Below are positions 51,793 to 59,975 of a DNA stretch of 64,000 nucleotides, piece by piece. The notes under the pieces are model-generated. The model saw nothing but the letters and a program-made list of their open reading frames with translations. It was not told the DNA's origin and did not search any database. Every line of letters starts with the position of its first letter. Position 1 is the first letter of the stretch. Origin of the DNA: Caldifarciminota bacterium (GTDB lineage: Bacteria > Hydrothermota > UBA3073); the NCBI GenBank assembly GCA_030606335.1, contig JAUWGP010000011.1, positions 1-64,000 on the forward strand, given 5' to 3'. Made by a program: the position numbers and the translations under genes.

Positions 51793-53655
51793 TCAATCCA
51801 GTAACACTTCCCTTAATTCATCCAAACCATCAGCTGTAAGCCACCTTTCCAGAAATCCAGGGATATCAGTCCGTCTTGCAAGCTCAGCAAGAAAGCGTAA
51901 ATGCATGCGAGGATTGTCTATTGAACCAACCAGGATAAATGCGGCATATATTAGAGAGTCAGCCCCTGGCAGATAAAAGCCAGTACGGGAACGTACTATA
52001 ACTAACTCATGGTGGTCTATACCTGATAAGCGAACATGAGGAAGTGCTATACCTGCTTCAGACGGTGTCTTGCCGGGTCCACTGCAATCTAAAAGACCAC
52101 GACGAATATCAATATCAAAACCCCCGAAACGCTCTGCCAACAAATCGGATGCACTAATTATAATTTCATCCCATCTCGTATCGGGTCCTACATCAAGGAT
52201 AGAGGCTCGAATAACAACCTCTTTATAGGGGTCATCTGACCGCAGACCCTTCTCTTTTAAAATTTCCCTCAGCTCACGCTCCAGACCGAGTTTAGAAGCA
52301 TCACGACGAAGTAAATTTGCAACACGTTCTGCTACGTGCACTATAGCACCAGAACCCGTTACCCTGGAACGTGCATAACAAAAATACCAACCAAGACCAA
52401 GTAAAACTACACCAGCTGTGAATAACAATGAGATTTTTCCTAACAGGGGAATCAAAACAAGAGAAACTATTATACCCATAATTTGAACCCATGGATAACC
52501 AGGTGAGCGAAACCCGGGATCATACGACTTTATCTTGCTTTCACGCATTAAAATTACAGAAATATTAATAAAAGCGAATACCAGTAACTGAAAACTACCA
52601 GCTAATTTAGCGATATTTTCTACATCGAGAAATACGATTACAAGGAGTATTACAATCGATGTTAAAATAATAGAGTTTAATGGAGAACGAAATCGACCCA
52701 CACGAGATAAAGAAGATGGTACTACACCATCACGCCCCATTGCTAATATATAACGGGAGGCAGACAGGATGCCAGCATTACCCGTGGTAGCAAAGGCAAG
52801 GATAGCAGCAATGCTGACTATAATAACTCCTGTACCCCCAAGAAAAAGAGAAGCTGCTGTCTCTACAGGTGTCAGGTTATGATATAACCTACCTGCAGGT
52901 ACTACACCAACAATCACCAGTGTACCTAAGGTGTAAATTGTTATTGCAGTAAATAGTGAAAGTAACATGCCAAGAGGAATATTTCGCTCAGGATTCTTAA
53001 TCTCTTCTGAGATACTGGAAATCTTGGTTAAACCGATATAAGAGACAAATACAAATCCTGCTGTTCCAATAACTGATACACCACCGAATGGCACAAATGG
53101 AGTAAAATTAGCTGTATCTATATGAAATAGACCGCGGCCTATAAAGTAAATCAGGCAACCTATAAGTACAACCACCATCAAGACCTGCAACCGTGCAGCC
53201 TCTCGTGCTCCGAATATGTTGAGTATTGTAAACAAAATACATCCAGAAATAGCAACTGGCTTAATAGGTAATCCTATAAAATATACAAGATAGGCTGCTA
53301 ACCCCACGATAGCAAAACTACTCTTAAGAATAAGACTCAACCATGCACCAACTCCATCAATCACCCCAAAAAGAGGACCCAGACTTCGGCTCGTAAAATA
53401 ATATGTACCGCCAGCACGAGGCATCCCAGTGGATAGCTCAGCCTTGCTTAAAAGTGCTGGTAATATCAATATGCCTGATAATAAATAGGCAATTATAACC
53501 GCAGGTCCAGCCTTTGCTGCGGCAAGCCCGGGTAAAAGGAAGAAGCCTGAACTCACCATTGCACCTGTGCTGATAGCAAAGACATCAAGCAAAGATAACT
53601 GCTTTTTTAGACGCCTAAATTTTAACAACTTAGCCATAACTTTATCTGTACTCAC
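51793..53655 (-). CDS. APC-family amino-acid permease fused to a PTS EIIA-like domain
   Basis: 620 aa. Residues 1-430 carry about 12 transmembrane segments of the amino acid-polyamine-organocation family (GAMVSSGFFLLPGLAA is the TM1 unwound motif, and SEEIKNPERNIP lies in the loop after TM6). A soluble C-terminal part follows. Its last 150 residues are a PTS EIIA type-2 domain with the phosphorylatable His540 in GIALPHVR. Phosphorylation could gate transport. By eye the gene uses more CGN arginine codons than its AGA-rich neighbours, so it may be acquired. It is isolated between repeat clusters. Substrate unknown. Confidence 0.82.
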   Translation of the reverse strand: MSTDKVMAKLLKFRRLKKQLSLLDVFAISTGAMVSSGFFLLPGLAAAKAGPAVIIAYLLSGILILPALLSKAELSTGMPRAGGTYYFTSRSLGPLFGVIDGVGAWLSLILKSSFAIVGLAAYLVYFIGLPIKPVAISGCILFTILNIFGAREAARLQVLMVVVLIGCLIYFIGRGLFHIDTANFTPFVPFGGVSVIGTAGFVFVSYIGLTKISSISEEIKNPERNIPLGMLLSLFTAITIYTLGTLVIVGVVPAGRLYHNLTPVETAASLFLGGTGVIIVSIAAILAFATTGNAGILSASRYILAMGRDGVVPSSLSRVGRFRSPLNSIILTSIVILLVIVFLDVENIAKLAGSFQLLVFAFINISVILMRESKIKSYDPGFRSPGYPWVQIMGIIVSLVLIPLLGKISLLFTAGVVLLGLGWYFCYARSRVTGSGAIVHVAERVANLLRRDASKLGLERELREILKEKGLRSDDPYKEVVIRASILDVGPDTRWDEIIISASDLLAERFGGFDIDIRRGLLDCSGPGKTPSEAGIALPHVRLSGIDHHELVIVRSRTGFYLPGADSLIYAAFILVGSIDNPRMHLRFLAELARRTDIPGFLERWLTADGLDELREVLLD

Positions 53656-53745
53656 TATTAACTTCTAATATACGCTTTCTATTATAAATGAAAAAAGCCT
53701 AAATGTCAAGAAAAAACAAACGTAAGTAACTCTCTGCTTTTTTGC

Positions 53746-53774
53746 TTGACAAAAACCCTTAAATATGGTATAAT
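53746..53774 (+). promoter_or_regulatory. sigma-70 promoter of the M16 protease gene
   Basis: TTGACA, exactly 17 nt, TATAAT, both hexamers perfect. Confidence 0.85.
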
Positions 53775-53806
53775 CTACGCACATTAAAATATAACTTCCA
53801 TAATAT

Positions 53807-53840
53807 GCATCGACATGGTCGATGCACTCCATAGAGGAGT
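53807..53840 (+). promoter_or_regulatory. repeat-derived hairpin next to the ribosome binding site of the M16 protease
   Basis: GCATCGAC ATG GTCGATGC is one half of the twin-hairpin repeat. Its tail ACTCC (53826-53830) can pair with GGAGT (53836-53840), which contains the Shine-Dalgarno sequence 5 nt before the ATG at 53845. The ribosome binding site could thus be masked by repeat-derived sequence. Confidence 0.5.
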
Positions 53841-53844
53841 TCTC

Positions 53845-55065
53845 ATGAAGACTTGTCTTGACAACGGGTTGAGATTGGTTAATGAAGAGGTAAAAGGTGT
53901 AAGGTCTGTGTCACTCGGAATTGCATTCCAAACAGGCTCTGTGCACGAGGATAAAAGGCAGTCTGGTATATCACACCTTATAGAACATATGCTTTTCAAG
54001 GGTACTCCGAAAAGAGATGCCTACAGGATAGCAGTTGAGGCTGATTCTCTGGGTGCTGAGCTTAACGGCTTTACAACAAAGGAATTTACCTACTACTATG
54101 CAAGATTTCTTGACCAACATTTAGAGAAGGTTTGGGACATACTTACAGATATAATACTCAATCCTTCATTCAACAGGGAAGATTTAGAAAAAGAAAAGGG
54201 TGTGGTTATTGAAGAAATAAGAAACTCAAAAGATTCCCCTGAAGAGGAAGTCTTCCGACAGTTATCGAACTGTCTCTATTCCGGTCATCCCATCTCATCT
54301 CCTATATTAGGGCAAGAGGATACCGTAAGGAAAATAGAAAGAAAAAATCTAATCGAATTCAAAAATAAAAGATATTGTGGCAACAATGCAATAGTGGCTG
54401 CTTCTGGAAAACTCTCTTTTGATAGGATAAAGGAACTTGTTGCCTCAACACTTACATCGCTTCCCAATAATGTACAGAAAACAACCTCAAAACCATTTCC
54501 AGAAGAGACTATAAAATTCAAGGAGAAGAAAAAAAAGGACATATCACAGGCTCATATTGCAATAGGAAGAAGGACCTTCAAATATAACTCACCTTACAGA
54601 TATCCGGCACTCATCCTAAACACCCTTTTGGGCGGTTCAATGAGTTCGCGTCTTTTTCAACGTCTACGTGAGACAGAAGGACTTGCATATAATATATTCT
54701 CATTTCTTCAATTCTTTAGTAATACTGGAATCATGGGAATATATCTCGCAACAAATCCTTCAAAACAGAAAAAAGCGATCGGTTTAGTTTTTGAGGAATT
54801 AAAAAGATTAACAAAAGATGGATTGAATAAGAACGAGCTAAAGAACACCAAAGAGCACTTGAAAGGGGGATTTATACTTGGGCTTGAATCAACAGTTAAT
54901 AGAATGGTAAGAATACTGAAAGAGGAAATGTATCTCCAAAAGGAAATTTCAATTGATGAGATACTGCAGTCGATTGAAAATGTGAAAGAGGATGAGGTTA
55001 TATATCTTGCGAGAGAGTTCTTCAACAAAGACCAATTCGCAGTCTCGATAGTTTCGCCAGAATAG
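53845..55065 (+). CDS. M16-family zinc protease
   Basis: 406 aa from MKTCLDNGLRL. The track start 10 codons earlier lies inside a hairpin repeat, whereas AGAGGAGTTCTC-ATG gives a proper ribosome binding site. Inverted zinc motif HxxEH at residues 44-48 (SHLIEHMLFKGT), with the distal Glu in the following EKGVVIEEI helix. A second, inactive half-domain follows (RLRETEGLAYNI). One-chain half-length form like mitochondrial-processing-peptidase-type bacterial enzymes. It acts on small unfolded peptides. No lipoprotein or signal sequence is evident, so it is probably cytoplasmic. Confidence 0.9.
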   Translation: MKTCLDNGLRLVNEEVKGVRSVSLGIAFQTGSVHEDKRQSGISHLIEHMLFKGTPKRDAYRIAVEADSLGAELNGFTTKEFTYYYARFLDQHLEKVWDILTDIILNPSFNREDLEKEKGVVIEEIRNSKDSPEEEVFRQLSNCLYSGHPISSPILGQEDTVRKIERKNLIEFKNKRYCGNNAIVAASGKLSFDRIKELVASTLTSLPNNVQKTTSKPFPEETIKFKEKKKKDISQAHIAIGRRTFKYNSPYRYPALILNTLLGGSMSSRLFQRLRETEGLAYNIFSFLQFFSNTGIMGIYLATNPSKQKKAIGLVFEELKRLTKDGLNKNELKNTKEHLKGGFILGLESTVNRMVRILKEEMYLQKEISIDEILQSIENVKEDEVIYLAREFFNKDQFAVSIVSPE

Positions 55066-55121
55066 ATACCTTTATTCTCTTTATCCGTAGTCTAAAGTCT
55101 TTTTCTCTAATCTTATCATTC

Positions 55122-55958
55122 ATGTTAAATATGAAGATAGACGTCGCTGATATAGAAAAAAGAATAGGGATACAGCTATTATTTGATTTTAAAAGCCCTG
55201 AAAATGCACTTAAATATTCATTAAATCATGGGTTTGCTGCCATTGAGCTCAATATGTCATCCCCGGCATTCTTCCCTGAAAATATAAACAAAAATTCACG
55301 AAAGTTCCTTTCTTCATCACAAATTCCAATCCTGTTACATGCACCTGATGGACTTTCATTTTTTAATCTTCATAATAAACCACTTGAGGCAATAGTAGAT
55401 AGGCTTTGTGAGATTATAGACTTTGCAGATGAGATTAAAGCAAGATGTGTTACCATACATCTTGGCTCCTCATATCGTATATCAGTGAGTGGAAAGCTTA
55501 CACTTATACATGAATTCTTTCCACAAGAATACGAATATGCGCTAAGGTCTTCTCTAACGAGATTATCAGAATATGCAAAGGATAAGACATTCCTATGTGT
55601 AGAGAATACATCTGGTTCAAGATATGATTTATCCAAGAAGGTATTGAGAGACTTTCTAAATAAAGAGCAGTTATACCTTACATGGGATATTGGACATACT
55701 AACGAGCTGAAAGGTAATGAAAAAATAAAAGAAATCGAGTTTATGCAAGATTACTTACATCTTATAAGAAACTGCCATCTCCATGATAATCATGGAGAAT
55801 GGGATGAACATAATATAATAGGCGAAGGAGACATAGACTTCCTCTTCTATCTGTCAAAACTTGTAAATCTTGATATATACTTTATAATAGAGGTGAGACC
55901 AAAAGAGCGTGCGATTGAATCATACAGGAGACTAAAGCAAATGCTGCAAAGTCAATAA
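55122..55958 (+). CDS. sugar phosphate isomerase/epimerase family (AP endonuclease 2-like TIM barrel)
   Basis: 278 aa, starting MLNMKIDVADIEKRIG or at the Met three residues later. TIM-barrel pattern of Xylose_isom-like proteins: GFAAIELNMSS, LLHAPDG, CVTIHLGSS, FLCVENTSG, LTWDIGHTNEL, NCHLHDNHGEWDEHNIIGEG and FIIEVRP. The His, Glu and Asp residues at strand ends are those that bind metal in endonuclease IV and sugar isomerases. The reaction is unknown. It lies 56 bp after the M16 gene and is probably co-transcribed. Confidence 0.8.
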   Translation: MLNMKIDVADIEKRIGIQLLFDFKSPENALKYSLNHGFAAIELNMSSPAFFPENINKNSRKFLSSSQIPILLHAPDGLSFFNLHNKPLEAIVDRLCEIIDFADEIKARCVTIHLGSSYRISVSGKLTLIHEFFPQEYEYALRSSLTRLSEYAKDKTFLCVENTSGSRYDLSKKVLRDFLNKEQLYLTWDIGHTNELKGNEKIKEIEFMQDYLHLIRNCHLHDNHGEWDEHNIIGEGDIDFLFYLSKLVNLDIYFIIEVRPKERAIESYRRLKQMLQSQ

Positions 55959-55978
55959 TACACCCACCCTCTTTTTCC

Positions 55979-56007
55979 TTGACTTTTTTTACATTTTATG
56001 ATATAAT
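55979..56007 (+). promoter_or_regulatory. sigma-70-like promoter facing 740 bp of apparently non-coding DNA
   Basis: TTGACT, exactly 17 nt, TATAAT. The next gene starts at 56744. Confidence 0.65.
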
Positions 56008-56532
56008 AAGCGACAGAATATCAATTTAAAAATATTTAGTAGTGTTAAATAGAACATAAAACCACAGAAGTCATTCACCCCGTTAGATAGTATCCCATTA
56101 GATAGCGAGCATCTCACGGGACAAGAACATCTAACAGGGCAGGGAGTAAAGATTAATTCTCTGTGTTCTCCAAATAGGTATGTTTTTAATTCCACAGGGA
56201 TTTAAAGAGATTGAAAGAGATTTTTTACACCAAAAATATCCTTTTCTCTTAAATTTTCTTTCAATCAATGTTTTAATTAATAAATTTTAATATAGAAATA
56301 TTAAAAAAAGGGATAGAGAGATTGGTATTATAAGAGGTCATTCACCCCGTTAGATAGTAAACATCTAACAGGGCAAGGAGGGGAGAAAGGAGAAGAGAGA
56401 TGAGTAATGAGAGAGAAGGGATAGAGGATTTCTCACCCTTCGCTTTTCTCAAACTGCTTTCTGTGGTTAGTTTTTTGACAATACTATTATTTTGGTAGTG
56501 TAAAAAATAGTATGAAAGGTTATGAAAGTAAA
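56008..56532. repeat. repeat-bearing non-coding stretch upstream of ppiD
   Basis: Holds an ACCACAGAAG repeat fragment at 56061 and two diverged members of the inverted-end family: 56078-56139 (CCCCGTTAGATAG...CATCTAACAGGGC, with a nested extra hairpin) and 56345-56373 (the same without the insert). An ORF of credible length is absent. A small RNA cannot be excluded given the promoter in front. Confidence 0.55.
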
Positions 56533-56720
56533 AATGTAGGGGTTCGATTTATCGAACCCGCAAAAGAAACGGGTCGGATACCCGCCCGATGGTAGACGGG
56601 AATCCGACACCTACAAGAATCAGGGGGAAGCAAGCAAAAATTAGATAACTGCTTTTAAAATTGTAGGTTATTCGTTAGCTAACGAATTAGAAGAAAATAG
56701 GCAAAAGTTTTTGACAATAC
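56533..56720. repeat. shared upstream module, ppiD copy
   Basis: Inverted copy of 15673-15880. It ends TTGACAATAC 14 bp before the ribosome binding site of the ppiD-like gene and includes TTCGTTAGCTAACGAA at 56671-56686. Confidence 0.75.
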
Positions 56721-56743
56721 CGTAATTAATAATAGGAGGATAT

Positions 56744-58453
56744 ATGATACAAAGATTGAGAAAACAGATTACCGTCTTCTTGTGGTTTGCCGTAGCAATA
56801 TTTGTTGCATTCATCTTCTTTCAATGGGGTATGCGATTTGCCAGCTCTCGATCAATGACACAACTACAGAAAGGGGTTATAGCAGAGGTAAATGGTAAAG
56901 AAATCTCTTCTATTGCCTATAGCAATCTCGTAAGAAATTACATGGAGATGGGCTATACTGAGGATGAGGCATCAGATTCGGCATTCAATACACTTGTTGA
57001 GGCAACAATCTTAAGAGATTATTACCAAAAGGTTGGACTAACCCCCAGTGATAAGGAGGTTGTAGATGCAATAAAGACCAATCCTCCCCCACAGATACTG
57101 CAGGACACAACCTTCTATACCAATGGGGAGTTTGATTACCTGAAGTATGCAGAATTATTTCAAAATCCTCAAAACATAAGATACTTTAGACAGTATGAAT
57201 CCTGGATAAGAGATATAATACCCAGACAACGACTCTATATGCAGGTACTCTCAACAGTACAACCTACAGCATCAATTAATGAATATTTTAAGAGAAATAC
57301 ACTGTTTACTGTAGAGTATGGAGAGATACACACAGAGGACATAATTGTTGATTTTGATGAAAGCGATTTGCAGGAATACTATGAGAGAGAAAAAGAGCTC
57401 TTTAAAAGACCTAAAGCTATACTCGTACAGTATGTTAAATTCAATCTATCAGCATCACTTGAAGATGAGAACATGCTAATAGAAGAAGCAACGGATATTA
57501 TATCACAACTACATTCAGGTGAATCGTTTGACACACTTGTTCTCCGTTTTTCTGACGATTCAAAAACCAAAAGAGAATTTGGCTATATCGGTTTTGTTAA
57601 AAGGGGTAAATTAAGCAACAAGCTTGAAAAGGCAATATTCTCAATGTCCAGGGATGACATATATGGTCCTATAAAAACAGAAGATGGAGTTTATATCTTT
57701 AAATGCCATAGTAGGACAAGAGATTCCGTTGAAATTTCTCAAATCTACCTGAGACTTGTTCCCTCTTATGAAACTATTGGTTTAGCTATGGATAATGCCT
57801 TCTCATTCATAGAACTTGCTCAGGAGAATGGATTCGAAAATGGAGCACAAGCTATGAACCTCGAACTTCAAGAAACCACATCTGAAGAATTAGATGGTTT
57901 TGATATATCAAACCTTCTTCTCACCTCAAAGATAGGCAAAATATCCCAGCCTATCCGCAGAAAAGATGGTATATATGTATGGACAAATAGAGGCACAATA
58001 CATGAAACAATACCACCCTTCAGTGAGATAAAAGAGGAAATTAAGGAAAGTTATTTAAAGGAGAAAAGGGAAGCGATTATAAAAACTATACTAATAGAAG
58101 TTAAAAATAATGTAGAAGATGGAACTATATTTAATAGAGCATTGAAAGACATTAAATATAAAAAGGTTGACAAATTCTCTATAGTAAATCCTCCAAGTTA
58201 TATGCCCACAGATCCCACATTTTATGGAGCAATTTGGGTAACCTCTGAAGGAAACGTAAGCAACCCGGTCATTGGAAAAGATGCTTGTTTTATAATTAAA
58301 TGTATAAAAAGAGAAGAACCAGAGATAGAAACAATACAGGAGAAATTTTCTGAGTTTCAGGTTGAGTTGTGGAAGGAAAGAAGAGATAAAGCATTTAATG
58401 AATGGCTCAAGTCCCAGATAGAATTATCAAAGATAGAAGACTATAGGTATTAA
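56744..58453 (+). CDS. peptidyl-prolyl isomerase/chaperone (PpiD/SurA-like)
   Basis: 569 aa. One N-terminal transmembrane anchor (residues 12-30, FLWFAVAIFVAFIFFQWGM), a SurA_N-type helical chaperone domain (VIAEVNGKEISSIAYSNLVR onward), then a parvulin-type PPIC domain (about residues 225-320, GYIGFVKRGKLSNKLEKAIF) and a second, degenerate parvulin-like region. It should fold outer-membrane proteins in the periplasm. Strong ribosome binding site (AATAGGAGGATAT-ATG). It shares its upstream module with lepB, so export and folding genes may be regulated alike. Confidence 0.85.
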   Translation: MIQRLRKQITVFLWFAVAIFVAFIFFQWGMRFASSRSMTQLQKGVIAEVNGKEISSIAYSNLVRNYMEMGYTEDEASDSAFNTLVEATILRDYYQKVGLTPSDKEVVDAIKTNPPPQILQDTTFYTNGEFDYLKYAELFQNPQNIRYFRQYESWIRDIIPRQRLYMQVLSTVQPTASINEYFKRNTLFTVEYGEIHTEDIIVDFDESDLQEYYEREKELFKRPKAILVQYVKFNLSASLEDENMLIEEATDIISQLHSGESFDTLVLRFSDDSKTKREFGYIGFVKRGKLSNKLEKAIFSMSRDDIYGPIKTEDGVYIFKCHSRTRDSVEISQIYLRLVPSYETIGLAMDNAFSFIELAQENGFENGAQAMNLELQETTSEELDGFDISNLLLTSKIGKISQPIRRKDGIYVWTNRGTIHETIPPFSEIKEEIKESYLKEKREAIIKTILIEVKNNVEDGTIFNRALKDIKYKKVDKFSIVNPPSYMPTDPTFYGAIWVTSEGNVSNPVIGKDACFIIKCIKREEPEIETIQEKFSEFQVELWKERRDKAFNEWLKSQIELSKIEDYRY

Positions 58454-58641
58454 ATAAATATCAAATATCAAAATGCAAAAATCAAAATGTCATATCAAAA
58501 ATCAAAGACTAAGACTATAGACTCAAGACCAAAGACAATGGACCTTTTTGTCTGTAGTCTTACCCACTTGTCGGCAGATAGATGTCTTATCTCTTTAGCC
58601 CGAATTTTTTCATTTTGATATTTGATATTTGCATTTATCAT

Positions 58642-58715
58642 GCCCCTGTAGCTCAGTGGATAGAGCACCGGTCTTCGGAACCGGGTTGGCGAGAGTTCGA
58701 ATCCCTCCAGGGGCA
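58642..58715 (+). tRNA. tRNA-Arg (TCG)
   Basis: Cloverleaf with acceptor GCCCCTG/CAGGGGC, D-arm GCTC..GAGC, anticodon stem CCGGT/ACCGG around CTTCGGA (anticodon TCG, reading CGA and probably other CGN codons), T-loop TTCGAAT, discriminator A. CCA not encoded. T-stem GAGAG/CCCTC has one A-C mismatch. Its first 16 nt recur as a fragment next to tRNA-His. The 86-aa ORF of the track here is spurious. Confidence 0.93.
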
Positions 58716-58740
58716 GGGTGAAAAAAGGAATAATTTTTTA

Positions 58741-58915
58741 GGCGATTATAAAACATCTGACACTAAGATGGAGTGCATCACCTTGGTGATGCATGCAGTA
58801 GCAAGCTACTGCACTCCAAACATTCATTATAAACAAAAATAGTATTGCATGGTGTCAGGAGTTACATCCTGAGGCAATAAAAGTAAGATTTAGTGTCAAA
58901 ACTTTTATAATTACC
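58741..58915. mobile_element. 175-bp inverted-end element (MITE-like) containing a twin hairpin
   Basis: Left end GGCGATTATAAAACATCTGA and on to CACTAAG. The right end reverse-complements to GGTAATTATAAAAGTTTTGA and on to CACTAAA: about 27 bp with roughly six mismatches. The interior carries twin-hairpin copy 58770-58817. Solo ends lie at 48848 and 41461. No coding capacity and no clear target duplication. Confidence 0.5.
58770..58817. repeat. twin-hairpin repeat GGAGT...ACTCC, copy 3
   Basis: GGAGT, GCATCACC TT GGTGATGC, AT linker, GCAGTAGC AA GCTACTGC, ACTCC: the most regular copy. Confidence 0.8.
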
Positions 58916-58932
58916 TTGATTTTATATTTATT

Positions 58933-59607
58933 ATGGATACAAGGTTAGGACATAGGAAGAGACTGCGAGATAAATTTATTATGTCAGGACTATTAGGGTT
59001 GCATGATTATGAGATTGTAGAACTCTTACTAACCCTTGGTACTCCGAGAAAGGATTGTAAACAAGAAGCAAAGATACTTATAAAAAAATTCAAGACATTG
59101 CGTGGTGTTATAGAGGGAGAACCTGATGAGCTACGGAGGGTATGTGGTATAGGTCCTAAAAATATCTTCGGTATAAGATTAATAAAAGAGGTAACAGAAA
59201 GATATCTCAAAGATAAAATTTTAAAGAATGATGTTTATAAAAATCCACAGGATGTATTTGACTATCTATATGTTTCAATGAGAGGTATTAAAAAAGAGGT
59301 CTTCAAAATTCTTTTTTTAGATATCAAAAACAGGCTGCTTGATATAGATAATCTATTTAATGGAACAGTCAACTCATCAGCTGTTTATCCCAGGGAAATT
59401 GTAAAAACTGCTTTAAAAAAGAACGCAAGTTCTGTCATTCTCGTACACAACCATCCATCAGGAGACCCAACCCCATCACCTGAAGACAAAACGATAACTC
59501 AAGATGTTGTAAATGCACTTAACCCGGTAGATATCAGGGTTTTGGACCATATTATAATTGGAGATAATAAATACTTCAGCTTTGCATCTGAGAAATTGCT
59601 TGATTAA
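58933..59607 (+). CDS. radC: RadC-family JAB domain protein
   Basis: 224 aa. N-terminal helix-hairpin-helix part (LRRVCGIGPKNIFGIRLIKE) followed by an MPN/JAMM metal-binding domain with VHNHPSGDPTPSPED, the EHxHxnD-type site. Named for DNA repair, but the biochemical role is unsettled. Metallo-isopeptidase or nuclease activity is proposed for relatives. No Shine-Dalgarno sequence (ATTTATT-ATG). It lies directly after the 175-bp element. Confidence 0.92.
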   Translation: MDTRLGHRKRLRDKFIMSGLLGLHDYEIVELLLTLGTPRKDCKQEAKILIKKFKTLRGVIEGEPDELRRVCGIGPKNIFGIRLIKEVTERYLKDKILKNDVYKNPQDVFDYLYVSMRGIKKEVFKILFLDIKNRLLDIDNLFNGTVNSSAVYPREIVKTALKKNASSVILVHNHPSGDPTPSPEDKTITQDVVNALNPVDIRVLDHIIIGDNKYFSFASEKLLD

Positions 59608-59975
59608 CCGCAGAGAATAACCACAGAGGACACAGAGAACGTGGAGAAAAGAAACTCTTAATTTAACAGGGGTTTGTAAGAGAATTTTAAGGGATTAAGA
59701 AATACATAGAAAATAAACACACCCCGCCTTTGGCGGGGCAGGGAGGACACAGACAGGTAAAAACTTAAATATCAAGATGAAAAAAGCAAAGACTAACCAC
59801 AAAGGCACCAAGAACACGAAGAACGTAGGCATTAGGCAATAGTCATTGGGTCGATAGTAATTACCGACAGCACAAGAATATTTCTCAAGGAAAATATTGG
59901 TAATTGGAAATTTGACATTCTAACATTTGATTTTGATATTTAACTTTTGATTTTTTATTTTATATCGGGGGTTTT
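59608..59975. repeat. repeat-filled gap between radC and the aldehyde dehydrogenase
   Basis: Contains ACCACAGAGGACACAGAGAA (59620), an AATTTAACAGGGG fragment of the inverted-end family (59661), the palindrome CCCCGCCTTTGGCGGGG (59722-59738, also inside miaB), ACCACAAAGGCACCAAGAAC, and TTTGATATTT-type AT repeats. No gene is seen. Confidence 0.6.

Noticed and set aside
53815-53844. Earlier ATG of the M16 protease ORF
   Set aside because: It lies in the loop of a hairpin repeat. The ATG at 53845 has a proper ribosome binding site and matches the family N-terminus.
58582-58842. 86-aa ORF over tRNA-Arg
   Set aside because: Reads through the tRNA and the twin-hairpin repeat.
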